The notes beneath the pieces were generated by a model. The model made no database searches. It was not told the origin of the DNA and worked only from the letters and a program-made list of their open reading frames with translations. From Sorghum bicolor (lineage: Eukaryota; Streptophyta; Magnoliopsida; Poales; Poaceae): 64,000 bases of DNA. The position numbers were made by a program, and so were the translations under genes. Shown piece after piece: positions 11,205 to 21,718 of the stretch. The DNA lies in NCBI RefSeq assembly GCF_000003195.3, contig NC_012871.2, positions 57,775,802 through 57,839,801 of the forward strand, read 5' to 3'. Within the stretch, counting starts at the first letter, position 1, and each line of letters begins with the position of its first letter.

Positions 11205-13111
11205 TTTGTCCTATACCTGCAATGACAAAGATTAAACCAATTAGCACAAATAATAATAAGAATAAAATGAATTAGAAACATAATTGCAAAGTACTAAGAA
11301 GAACAAAATGAATTAGAAACATAATTGCAAAGTAATAATAAGAACAATATAGTATTACATGAATTAGAAAACGAAGTCCTCATCATCATTATCACCATTG
11401 TCATCATCGCTGCCACCGTCATCAGAATCACTACTATCATCATCACTATCAATATTGTCGAAACCTAAGTCCTCATCATTTTCATTCTCGTCACCACCTC
11501 CATCGTCCTCAACACCTAGTTCGCGTCGAGCCCTCCATCGCTCAAGCATCATTAGGTCCTTAGCATCTTGCACCACTTCACCATCATCCTCATCGATGTT
11601 GTTGTCTACTTCCATGCCCATTAGTGAAAGAATGTCTATCTCCAAACGCCCTTCTAGCCCCTCAGGTTGATAGAACTCTCCGCTATCTGCCTTCGGGTCG
11701 AAGTTGTAATCATCATCGTTTGGGACAGGCGCTTTACCACGTGGCGATACCAATTGCACAAGGTACCATCCCTTAAGCCTCTCGTCTTTTTGGCACGCCC
11801 ACGGAAGATAATAAACTTGTGTGGCCTGTTGAGCCACAATATAGACATCATCTCCACTATAGATAGAATCCTGTCGAATTTCAACTTGTCCAATGTCTTC
11901 GGCTCTTCTCGTGACATTAGGATCGAACCAATGGCATTTGAAGACGACTGGTTTTAGAGCTTTAGGGCCCGGGAACTCGAGCTCGTATATTTCTTCCACT
12001 ATGCCATAATAGTTGACACCATCGTTGCCGGGCGTACAAACTCCTGTGCACGTGGTCTTTTGACCAGGCCGACTCTCCTCCTGGCTTCTCGTGCGAAAGC
12101 GATAGCCATTGACATCATAAACGGTGAATGCATTGACCCTACTACTGCAGCCGCATGCAACTTGTTTCAATTCAGGACTCATTTGTCTATCCGTGCGTGC
12201 CTGCAAGGTGAGGCCAGGTAGAGCGTTACATTACTCGCTCCTAGGTGCAAATTGGAATCTCAAAGTTGGAACGAGGTAAGTTTGATGGTACCTTTGTACG
12301 GAACCATGAAATAAAATCAGGCCTGGCATTTTTGAGGAAATCATCTTCTTCTTCGACAGTAGGAGCCGTATTCCTTCGCCAGTATTCCTTAAAAAACTCT
12401 CTAAAAAACAAGAGATGAAGGTGGTCGGAACGATACATGGAGGATATTGACTACGTATGAAACAAGTCCAGAACTGAGAACTTACATTCGATAAGGAACC
12501 ACTTCTTCAAGGTTCAACAACACGTAGAGCATGTTAGTGCGAAACTCATGTTGTTGCAACGTCTTGGGGGTACCTGCGCTTCCCCTTCCAAGTTGCCCCG
12601 TGAAAAGGCTCAGGGTCGATAAATTCTCGTCCTCATTGTAATGAGGGAGTGGTTTCATGTTCGGAAGGTTGTCAGTATAGTACGCCATTGTGAAGTTCGA
12701 CACCTCCTCCACTCTTGCTGCCTCTGCCACGGAAGCCTCAATTTTAGCTTTATTTTTACACTTTTTTCAAAGAATCTTTAGACACCTCTCGATTGGATAG
12801 CACCAACGGGCCTGCACAGGACCCCCCAGCCGTGCCTCACGTGGGAGGTGCAAGATCAGATGCTGGATTGGCAGAAAGAAGTCGGGTGGAAAGATCATCT
12901 CCAACTTGCAAATCAGCAGCGGTGCAAGACGCTCTAGGTCACGAATCACTTCTCGAGATAACTCTCTGGTACAAAGTTGACGGAAGAAATAGCTCAACTC
13001 TGCCAGAACACGCCAAACTGGCTCGGGGAGGTATCCACGGGTCATCGCAGGAAGAAGTCGCTCAATCCATATGTGGAAGTCATGACTCTTCATCCCTAAC
13101 ACTTTCATAGT

Positions 13112-14655
13112 TGAAAGAGCATCTAGGCCCCTAGTGATTTCGGTGATTAATGACATCATGATTACTATGACTAACGTGTGTTTTGTAGAGGCAAAGTCAT
13201 AGGTAAGGTCATGGTATATAGGTACTCGATGGACAGGGACGTACATGCCTACTTAATAGTAGAAATTGTTTCGGTTTTTAAAGGATGGATGGACATCGTC
13301 AAGACTAGACTAGGTCTAAGTGCCATATGGTGAAGAAGGGCACTTAGAGTAGTTTAGGACTTTGTTTTCCTTTGACCGTACTATTAATAGGGGCTTTGAT
13401 CTAGTAGCTTGACTTAGGCAAGGCTTTAGGTTTAGGTGTGGTGCACACTTGGTAAACCTAGCATTAGGCAGCTCACAGAGAGTCCTTAGATCGAGAGGAA
13501 CCAACTTCGTTTGGAGCGATCGCGTTTCGACGAAGTTTGGGTGCCCAAAGGGGCACCGGACGCTGCACCTGACACTCCGTGAGTGCGTCCGGTGAGGTCC
13601 CTAGCCGTTAGAATATTGTGGTGCTTAGGGTTAGGCACCGGACGCTAGCACCGGACGCACCGGGTAGTGTCCGGTCCCTTACCCAGGGAGGTTGCAAGCC
13701 TTCCCTGAGCACCGGACGCTAGCACCGGACGCTCCGTGTAGCGTCCGGTCCCATGCGCAGGGAGCATGTAAAGTTTTCCCGAGCACCGGACGGTGCACCG
13801 GACGCTGGGAGTTAGCGTCCGGTGACCTGTCAGAGAAAAGTGCAGGTAACCGTTATGAAGCACCGGACGCTCGGTGCAGTGCGTCCGGTGCAACATAATG
13901 TGCGTCCGGTGACCCCGTTTTCAGTGGAAAACGGTTGGCCGACCTTTGGACTTGGTGGATAGTATTTATACTCCTCCACCTCGTCCATGAGAGTTCTCTT
14001 GCCCATTTGAACATCAGAGAACCTTGTTGTGGAGCAAGAGAGTTGCAAGAGCCTAGAGAGGATTGAGATTTGAGTGTTTTCTTGAGAGAATCCTTCTCTA
14101 GTGAGTTCCAAGAGTCAAGTGTGCATCCACCACTCTCTAGAGCCTTGTTTGGGTCAAGTGAGAGTTCGTTGCTTGTTACTCTTGGTGATCGCCATCACCT
14201 AGACGGTTCGGTGGTGATTGAAGGCACGAAGACCGCCCGGAGTTCTTGTGGGTGGCTCGTGTCAAGCTTGTGAGCGGTTTTGGGCGATTCACCGCGACGG
14301 AGTGTCGAAGAATCAGCCCGTAGAGAGCACTTGGTCCTTGCGCGGACCAAGGGGGAGCAAGACCCTTGCGCGGGTGCTCCAACGAGGACTAGTGGAGAGT
14401 GGCGACTCTCCGATACCTCGGCAAAACATCGCCGAGCACTTTCTTCCACTTCTCCTTTACTTTCTAGCATTTACTTTGTGTTTTTACATTCTTAGAATTG
14501 CCTTGCTAGAATAGGATTGGAACTAGGTTGCAAAACTTTTATCCGGTAGCTCTCTAAGTCACACTAGGCACAAGGGGTTGAATTGGAGCTTATAGGTTGC
14601 TTAAATTTTTAGAGAAGCCCAATTCACCCCCCTCTTGGGCATCTTGATCCTTTCA
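13112..14655 (+). repeat. 5' LTR of the copia element (1,544 bp)
   Basis: TGAAAG...CTTTCA ends. A dense cluster of CACCGGACGC and its complement GCGTCCGGTG occupies about 13550-13915. It is followed by a TATA-like TATTTATA at 13963-13970, so the cluster sits where upstream promoter elements would be. Confidence 0.95.
13550..13970 (+). promoter_or_regulatory. LTR promoter region with CACCGGACGC/GCGTCCGGTG cluster
   Basis: At least ten copies of the decamer in both orientations upstream of TATTTATA. Adjacent inverted copies can form hairpins. Its position 5' of a TATA box suggests a binding array or heavily methylated CG/CHG region in U3. Function is inferred. Confidence 0.55.
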
Positions 14656-14657
14656 AT

Positions 14658-14672
14658 TGGTATCGGAGCCTA
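14658..14672 (+). promoter_or_regulatory. Primer binding site
   Basis: TTGGTATCGGAGCC starts two bases after the LTR end and resembles the initiator-Met-tRNA complement TGGTATCAGAGC used by many plant copia elements. Confidence 0.8.
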
Positions 14673-14707
14673 GTGCTCATTATTTAGGCTTCACCGCCTA
14701 GAGAAAG

Positions 14708-17128
14708 ATGTCTAACGGGGATGGACCGCCACCCATGTTCGATGGGAATGACTTCCCGTATTGGAAAATACGGATGGAGTCATACCTTGAGGCATGCGAT
14801 GTAAAGTGCCTAAAAGCCGCGACCGAAGGGTTTGCCCCTCCGGAAAGAGCCACCGCTCTTACTCCACAAGAGCAAGAAAACGAGAAGTGGAATGCGAAGG
14901 CCAAAAACCACATCTTTAGAGGTCTTTGCAAAGAGGTGTTCAACCGCGTTCGGAGCCACAAAACCGCCAATGAACTTTGGAAGGAACTTTGTGCGCTCCA
15001 TGAGGGAACAAAGAGTGAACGCGAGGAACGCTATCACCTAGTGATGAACAAGCTTAATACATTTGAGATGCTTCCTAAAGAAAATGCTAATGAAATGTAT
15101 TCTCGCTTGAATGTCATTGTAGAGGAGCTAAATGGACTTGGGCTTACACAAATGAGTACGGCGGATGTAGCAAGAAAGATACTATGTGTACTTCCCATTG
15201 AGAAATATGGGCACATAGTAACCGTGCTTCATCAAGGCGATCTTTCCACCGCTACACCAACCACCATATTGGGGAAGATCAATGCTCATGAGATGTACAT
15301 GCCCATGAACCCTCAAGATGGCTCCTCGTCGGCCAAGAAAGAAAAGAAGGACTTGGCTCTCAAAGCTTCTCACAAGGGCAAAGCCAAGAAGATTGAAGTT
15401 GAGTCATCAACTTCAAGTGATGATGATGCATCTATTGCCCTCTTGGTGAGAAGAACCACAAAGATGTTGAAGAAGCTCAACAAGAATGGAGTCAACTTTG
15501 ACTCCAAGAAGAAGAAGTTCTTCACAAGTAGCAAGAGGAAGCCTATCTCCGAGATGGATTGCTACAATTGTGGTGAACTTGGTCATCTTGCTCATCAATG
15601 TCCAAAGCCCAAGAAGGACAAATACAAGAAGAAGAACAAAGAGCAAGATGACTCAAGTGATGATGAGAAGAATGACAAGAAGCAATACAAGAAGAAAGGT
15701 GGCAAGAAGAAGGAGCACTACAAGAAGAAAAATGGCAAGGCTTACATTGTTGGTGATTGGCTCACCGACATTGAGAGCTCAAGTGGTGACTCCTCCGGCA
15801 ATGAAAGTGATGATGAGAAGGTTGCCGCCATCGCCATCGATGCTCCATCACCATCATCTTCACCACCATCTACATCCTCTACACACCTATGCCTTATGGC
15901 CAAAGGTGACCGGAAGGTACAAAGTGAGGATGAGAGTAGTGAAAGTGATAGTGAATATGAATCACCTTCTTATGATGAACTTGTAAAATTGCTTAACAAG
16001 TACACAAAAGTCATAAGAAAGACTAGAAGTGAGAACGAAAAGCTTGAACTTGAAAATGAAACACTTCTAGCAAAGCTTAAGTCTAGTGATGAGCTTAGAG
16101 ACCAAAATGAGATCATGACCACTAAGCTCAAGGAGCTCAAACTCTCTCTAAAAGAGCTCAAAGAAAAACATGATAAACTTGAGAGTGTTCATGATGAGCT
16201 CATCACTAGATATAGAACAATGAAAGAGGAACTAACAACTCTAAAAGCAAACTATGACAACCTTGAGATAGCTTATGAACTCGCAATTGAAACACATGTT
16301 GCTACTAACAATGTTGCTAAGCTTGATGTAGCCATATCTTGTGATGACTTACTTGTGGAGAGCACAAGCAAATGTGTTGATTGCAAGGGCAAGAAAGTGG
16401 TAGTGGCCGAGAGTTATGAGGACACTATCAAGCTCAAGGATGAAATTGTCATGCTCAAGAAAGAGTTGCAAGACCAAGCCAAGCACAAGACCATTGTGAT
16501 TGAGTCACTTGATCAAGACAAGAAACTTGCATATGAGAACAAGTTACTCAAAGAAGAAAATCAATATCTCAAGCTTGGTTTGATGTATGACAAGCAAGAA
16601 GAAGATGAGACATTCATCTTGGATGAGTTAGCTAGCAACAATGACCCAATCATCAAGAAGCTAACTCAAGAGAACAACAAGCTCAAGAAAGAGAAGGAAC
16701 ACCTAACCATGGGGTTAGCAAAGTTCACAAAGGGAAAGGACCTTCAAAGTGAGCTTTTCATGAACACCGTCATGAAGATGGACAAGAGTGGAATTGGCTA
16801 CAAGGCACATCAAACAAAGCTCATCAAGTCACTAGCCACTCATGATCAATCAAGCAAGCTAAAACCAAAGAGATGCTTTGAGTGTGGTCAAGAAGGACAC
16901 TTTGCTCATGAGTGTAAGGCACCACTACCACCACCCTTGCCCAAGCATGCAAGACCATTTGCCTTCAATGCTCACTACATTGTAAGGAAAGACAAGAGTG
17001 GCAAGGTCAAGGTTAGCTTCATGGGGCCGCCCAACAAGCAAAGGCCAAAGAAGATTTGGGTGCCAAAGCAACTAGTAGAGAAGGTCAAGGGCCCTAAGCA
17101 AATGTGGGTCCCTAAATCTCAAGCTTGA
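14708..17128 (+). CDS. Retrotransposon gag, 806 residues, two zinc knuckles
   Basis: The frame is intact from ATG to TGA. The N-terminal 200 residues match the copia gag (UBN2) pattern (FPYWKIRMESYLEACD, LWKELCALHEGTKSEREERY). A CCHC knuckle, CYNCGELGHLAHQC, is at about residues 285-298. A long Lys/Asp/Ser-rich and then heptad-like coiled-coil segment (about 430-690) follows, and a second knuckle, CFECGQEGHFAHEC, lies at about 723-736. The product is the structural protein that packages element RNA in the cytoplasm. This length suits the Maximus/SIRE group. The stop precedes pol, which begins in a different frame about 15 bases later. Confidence 0.9.
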   Translation: MSNGDGPPPMFDGNDFPYWKIRMESYLEACDVKCLKAATEGFAPPERATALTPQEQENEKWNAKAKNHIFRGLCKEVFNRVRSHKTANELWKELCALHEGTKSEREERYHLVMNKLNTFEMLPKENANEMYSRLNVIVEELNGLGLTQMSTADVARKILCVLPIEKYGHIVTVLHQGDLSTATPTTILGKINAHEMYMPMNPQDGSSSAKKEKKDLALKASHKGKAKKIEVESSTSSDDDASIALLVRRTTKMLKKLNKNGVNFDSKKKKFFTSSKRKPISEMDCYNCGELGHLAHQCPKPKKDKYKKKNKEQDDSSDDEKNDKKQYKKKGGKKKEHYKKKNGKAYIVGDWLTDIESSSGDSSGNESDDEKVAAIAIDAPSPSSSPPSTSSTHLCLMAKGDRKVQSEDESSESDSEYESPSYDELVKLLNKYTKVIRKTRSENEKLELENETLLAKLKSSDELRDQNEIMTTKLKELKLSLKELKEKHDKLESVHDELITRYRTMKEELTTLKANYDNLEIAYELAIETHVATNNVAKLDVAISCDDLLVESTSKCVDCKGKKVVVAESYEDTIKLKDEIVMLKKELQDQAKHKTIVIESLDQDKKLAYENKLLKEENQYLKLGLMYDKQEEDETFILDELASNNDPIIKKLTQENNKLKKEKEHLTMGLAKFTKGKDLQSELFMNTVMKMDKSGIGYKAHQTKLIKSLATHDQSSKLKPKRCFECGQEGHFAHECKAPLPPPLPKHARPFAFNAHYIVRKDKSGKVKVSFMGPPNKQRPKKIWVPKQLVEKVKGPKQMWVPKSQA

Positions 17129-17142
17129 TCTCTTGTGTGTAG

Positions 17143-20100
17143 GTGAACTACAAGACCGGTGGATCACATTGGGTAATTGATATTGGTTGCACTCAACATA
17201 TGACCGGAGATCCCCGGATGTTCACCTCTCTTGATGAAGATGTTGACAACCAAGAGAAGATCACATTTGGTGACAATTCAAAAGGCAAGGTCAAGGGACT
17301 AGGAAAGGTTGCTATATCAAATGACAACTCCATCACCAATGTACTTTATGTGCAATCATTGAGTTTCAACTTGCTCTCGGTTGGACAACTTTGTGATCTT
17401 GGATTTGAATGCCTATTCAAGAAGAAAGAAGTAATTGTGACCAAGGAAGATGACAATGAAGTGATATTCAAAGGCTTCCGGCACAACAACTTATATGTAG
17501 TTGATTTCTCATCCGATGAAGTTGATGTCAAGACTTGCTTATTCACCAAGACTTCACTTGGGTGGTTGTGGCATAGAAGGTTAGCACATGTTGGAATGGG
17601 TACACTCAAGAAGTTAATGAAGAAAGAATTGATTAGAGGCTTGAAGGATGTGACTTTTGAAAAAGACAAACTTTGTAGTGCATGTCAAGCGGGCAAACAA
17701 GTTGCAAATACACATCCAATCAAAGGCCTATCTCTCTACTTCAAGAGTGCTTGAGCTACTTCACATGGATTTATTTGGTCCAACCACATATGCTAGTCTT
17801 AGAGGCAACAAATATTGCTTGGTCATAGTTGATGACTTCTCCCGGTACACTTGGACATTCTTCTTGCAAGACAAAGCCGAAGTTGCATCAATATTCAAGA
17901 AATTTGCAAAGAATGCCCAAAATCAATTTGATGTGAAGATTAAAAAAATTAGAAGTGACAATGGCAAAGAATTTGACAACACCAACATTGAAGAGTATTG
18001 TGATGAAGTGGAAATCAAACATGAGTTCTCCTCAACATACACACCACAACAAAATGGGGTTGTAGAAAGAAAGAACCGGACATTGATTACCTTGGCAAGA
18101 ACAATGCTAGATGAGTACAACACTTCGGAGAAGATGTGGGCCGAGGCAATCAACACCGCATGCTATGCTTCAAACCGGCTCTTTCCTCACAAGTTCCTAG
18201 AGAAGACACCATATGAGTTGATCAATGGGAAGAAGCCCGATGTCTCATTCTTTAGAGTGTTTGGATGCAAATGCTACATCTACAAGAAGCGCCAACACTT
18301 TGGAAAATTCCAAAGAAGATGTGACATTGGCTATTTGGTTGGCTATTCATCAAAGTCCAAGGCATATAGGGTCTTTAACCATGCCACAAACATGGTTGAA
18401 GAAACATTTGATGTTGAATTTGATGAAACTAATGGCTCCCAAGGAGCAAGTGATAACCTTGATGATGTGGGTGGTGAACCATTGAGGGATGCCATGAAGA
18501 ACATGCCGGTGGGAGACATCAAGCCTAAAGAAGATGATGATGATGCGCAAGTCACTGAGCCACCATCCACCTCACAAGGTCCACAAGATGAAGACAAGGA
18601 TGTGAGAGATGCCCATGAAGACACTCAAGTCACTCATGAGCAAGCGGTGGCACAAGCACAAGATGTTGATGCTCCCCAACCAACCCCTCAAGTGGCACCA
18701 AGAAGAACATCACATCTCCTCCAAGATCACTCTCAAGATCTCATCATCGGGAGTCCATCACGTGGTGTAACTACTCGTTCTAGACATGCTTTATTTATTG
18801 AACATCACGCTTTTGTGTCTCTTGAAGATGAACCAAAGACTATAGAGGAAGCTCTTCATGATGCGGATTGGATCATGGCCATGCAAGAGGAGTTGAACAA
18901 CTTCTCTCGCAACCAAGTATGGACACTTGAAGAGCGACCCAAAGATGCAAGAGTGATTGGAACAAAGTGGGTCTTCCGGAACAAGAAGGATGATCAAGGC
19001 AAAGTGGTGCGCAACAAGGCAAGACTTGTGGCAAAAGGTTTTTCACAAGTGGAAGGTCTTCACTTTGGTGAAACCTTTGCACCAGTGGCAAGACTTGAAG
19101 CAATCCGTATCCTACTTGCATATGCATCTAGTCATAATATCAAGTTATTTCAAATGGATGTGAAAAGTGCCTTTTTAAATGGTTATATTAATGAGCTTGT
19201 CTATGTTGAGCAACCCCCCGGTTTTGAAGACCCCATGTACCCCAAGCATGTCTACCGGTTGTCCAAGGCTCTCTATGGTCTCAAGCAAGCTCCTAGAGCT
19301 TGGTATGAGAGGCTTAGGGATTTCCTCATTGAGATGGGCTTCAAGATTGGGAAAGTTGACACAACACTCTTCACCAAGAAAATAAATGGGGAAATCTTCA
19401 TTTGCCAAGTTTATGTTGATGATATTATCTTTGGTTCTACTAATGAAGATTTTTGCAAGGAATTTGGTGATTTGATATCCAAGGAGTTTGAGATGTCCAT
19501 GATTGGCGAGCTATCCTTCTTCCTAGGATTTCAAGTCAAGCAAATGAAGGAAGGAGTCTTTATCTCTCAAGAGAAGTACACTCAAGATCTTCTCAAGAGG
19601 TTCAAGATGATGGATTGCAAGCCAATCAAGACTCCCATGGCATCAATGGGCATCTCGACTTGGATGAGGGAGGTAACCCAATTGACAAGACTCTCTATCG
19701 CTCCATGATAGGAAGTCTACTCTACCTCACCGCATCTAGGCCCGATATAATGTTTAGTGTGTGTATGTGTGCAAGATATCAAGCAATGCCTATGGAATCT
19801 CACTTGATTGCGGTCAAGAGAATTCTTAGGTACCTAAAATACACACCTTGCCTAGGCTTGTGGTATCCCAAAGGTGCAAGATTACAACTTGTAGGCTATT
19901 CCGATTCGGATTATGCCGGGTGCCGGATTGATAGAAAAAGGACATCCGGAGGGTGCCACTTCCTAGGTAGATCACTTGTCTCTTGGATGTCAAAGAAACA
20001 AAATAGTGTTGCCTTGTCAACGGCCGAGGCGGAATACATAGCCGCCGGTGCTTGTTGTGCACAAATACTCTACATGAAACAAACTTTGCTAGACTATGAA

Positions 20101-20369
20101 GTAGTACTAGACAAAGTACCTTTGTTGTGTGACAACGAAAGTGCCGTAAACTTGCAAACAACCCGGTTCAACACACCCGCACAAAACATATTGACATCCG
20201 CCACCACTTCCTTAGGGATCATGTTGCTAAAGGTGATATATCCTTAGAGAATGTGGGAACGGAAAATCAATTGGCGGATATCTTCACAAAACCCCTAGAT
20301 GAAGCTAGGTTTTGTTTGTTGAGAAATGAACTTAATGTGCTTGACCTATCCAACTTCACTAAAAGATAA
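17143..20369 (+). pseudogene. Retrotransposon pol (protease-integrase-RT-RNase H), three frameshifts
   Basis: Protease region near 17160-17210; its active-site triplet reads Asp-Ile-Gly (17179-17187), where Asp-Ser/Thr-Gly is needed. GAG-pre-integrase and the integrase HHCC motif (WHRRLAHVG...CSACQAGK) follow. The DDE core lies after the first frameshift (about 17725-17740): MDLFGPT, RSDNGKEF, TPQQNGVVERKNR. The reverse transcriptase has TKWVFRNKKD and the YVDD box near 19412. A second frameshift is near 19640-19660. RNase H (SDSDYAG, ALSTAEAEYIAA) follows, with a third frameshift near 20140-20150, and the frame ends at 20369. The enzyme set cannot be made from this copy. Confidence 0.9.
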
Positions 20370-20879
20370 AAGTTGTGTGTTGAATCTTGTAAATAACTTT
20401 TGCTTTGCATATCATGCATACTAAAACTAAAAATACAACTTGCATGTAGGGCTTGTCTAATATGGTTAAGATAACCCCCTGAGTGTGTGAAAAAGCTTAA
20501 CCTTGGATCAAACTTGACAAGCATTAGTTTACTTTCAAGTGTTGCATTACAACTCATATCATATGCATGCTTGTTAATTGACCATTTCTTTTCGGATATT
20601 CGTTGAGCATCCGCTGTGTTCGTCCATAGATAGGGGGAGCATTCAAAGCTCATTATGATTCAAACCCCTAGCTTTATGGCCATACGATGCTCCTTGGTGA
20701 TTTTCTCGAACTATCTTTATTAAAAAAACTACTAAGCCTACGACTAAATATTTGTGAAAATTTGAGGGTTTGAGAGAAGTCACTCATACCAGTTCCATTT
20801 GGTGTTTTATTGTGTGCTTTTGGAAATGGAACTTGGTTGGGTCAAAGTCGGACGTGGTGCTTAGTTGAAAAGTGCTCAG

Positions 20880-21180
20880 AGGAGCACCGGACGATGCACC
20901 GGACGCTGCCTCTGTGCATCCGGTGCGGTGAGTGTGCCAGACTGCACTCACCGGACACAGGAACAGTATCCCTGCAGCGTCCTGTGCGGTGCGTCCGGTG
21001 CTCACCAGGCGTAACCCGAAGCACCGGACGCTAAAGCCAGCGTCCGGTGCCCATCGTCCGGTGCAATGCCAAAATGCAAACCTCTCTGCGCATGAGTCCG
21101 ATGGTCACCGGACGCGTCCGGTGCCACATAAAGAGCGTCCGGTGAACCCGCGGCGGGCGCATAAAGCCCGCGCCCAGAGG
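20880..21180 (+). promoter_or_regulatory. LTR-like CACCGGACGC module upstream of the env-like ORF
   Basis: Same decamer array as in the LTRs, about ten copies, ending with CATAAAGAGCGTCCGGTGAA, which parallels CATAATGTGCGTCCGGTGAC at the end of the LTR array. A TATA-like CATAAAG follows at about 21160. It looks like a promoter block related to, or copied from, the LTR. No transcription evidence is available. Confidence 0.5.
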
Positions 21181-21718
21181 GTTTCGCGGGCGGTTTTCTT
21201 TCTTCTCTCCCGATTCTCGCCGAGCTGCCCGTGCCCTAGCCCGCAGGAACCGCCGCCGACCGCCGAGATTCCTCCTCCGGCGATCCCGTGCCATCTTCCC
21301 TGCACCAGATCTGCCCAGGGATCTCTCCCCCATCCTTCTCCTCACGCGCAGATCCATCTCGAGGGGATTTGAGGGATTGGGTGAGTTTCTCGATTGCTTG
21401 CCCTTAAGGTGTTTGAGTTTTTCGTTTCATTGGATTAGAAAAGGGTTCTTAACCTCGATCTTCCTCGTTAACCCTGTGCAGCACCATAAGGGAAGGGCTC
21501 GTGGTTTCCGGTGGTTGTCAATCGAAAGTTTTCATCCGGAACACGACTCGTCCGTGGATCGTAAGCCGTTCGCGTGCGTATCTTATCTATTCTTACGATC
21601 TATAGGATTGTCTCATCTCTAGTCGATTTGTTTTCTTATATATATCCTATCTTGTCGATTCCCTGCAGCGCGTTAATCTCCATTGTCAGTCGGTTGTTTG
21701 TCGGACGCTTGTTTCGCA
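21180..21718 (+). other. Putative 5' leader with intron for the env-like ORF
   Basis: C-rich, UTR-like sequence (21190-21375) reaches a donor (GGGATTGG|GTGAGT near 21378). A T-rich segment then leads to an acceptor, TTCCCTGCAG, at about 21668, shortly before the ATG at 21719. The borders are plausible but untested. Confidence 0.4.

Noticed and set aside
12767..13246. A 159-codon minus-strand ORF that seems to start a gene at 13246
   Set aside because: It is a chimera: its first part is antisense LTR sequence and its second part is the DUF4218 segment of the interrupted transposase. The same LTR-derived start occurs at 24699-24884.
13550..13915. CRISPR-like array
   Set aside because: Repeats are 10 bp, in both orientations, irregularly spaced, inside a plant LTR; no spacers and no cas genes.
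14193..14514. Small ORFs conserved three times (LTRs and solo LTR)
   Set aside because: They are conserved only because the LTR is repeated; frames lie in the LTR's transcribed region with no domain.
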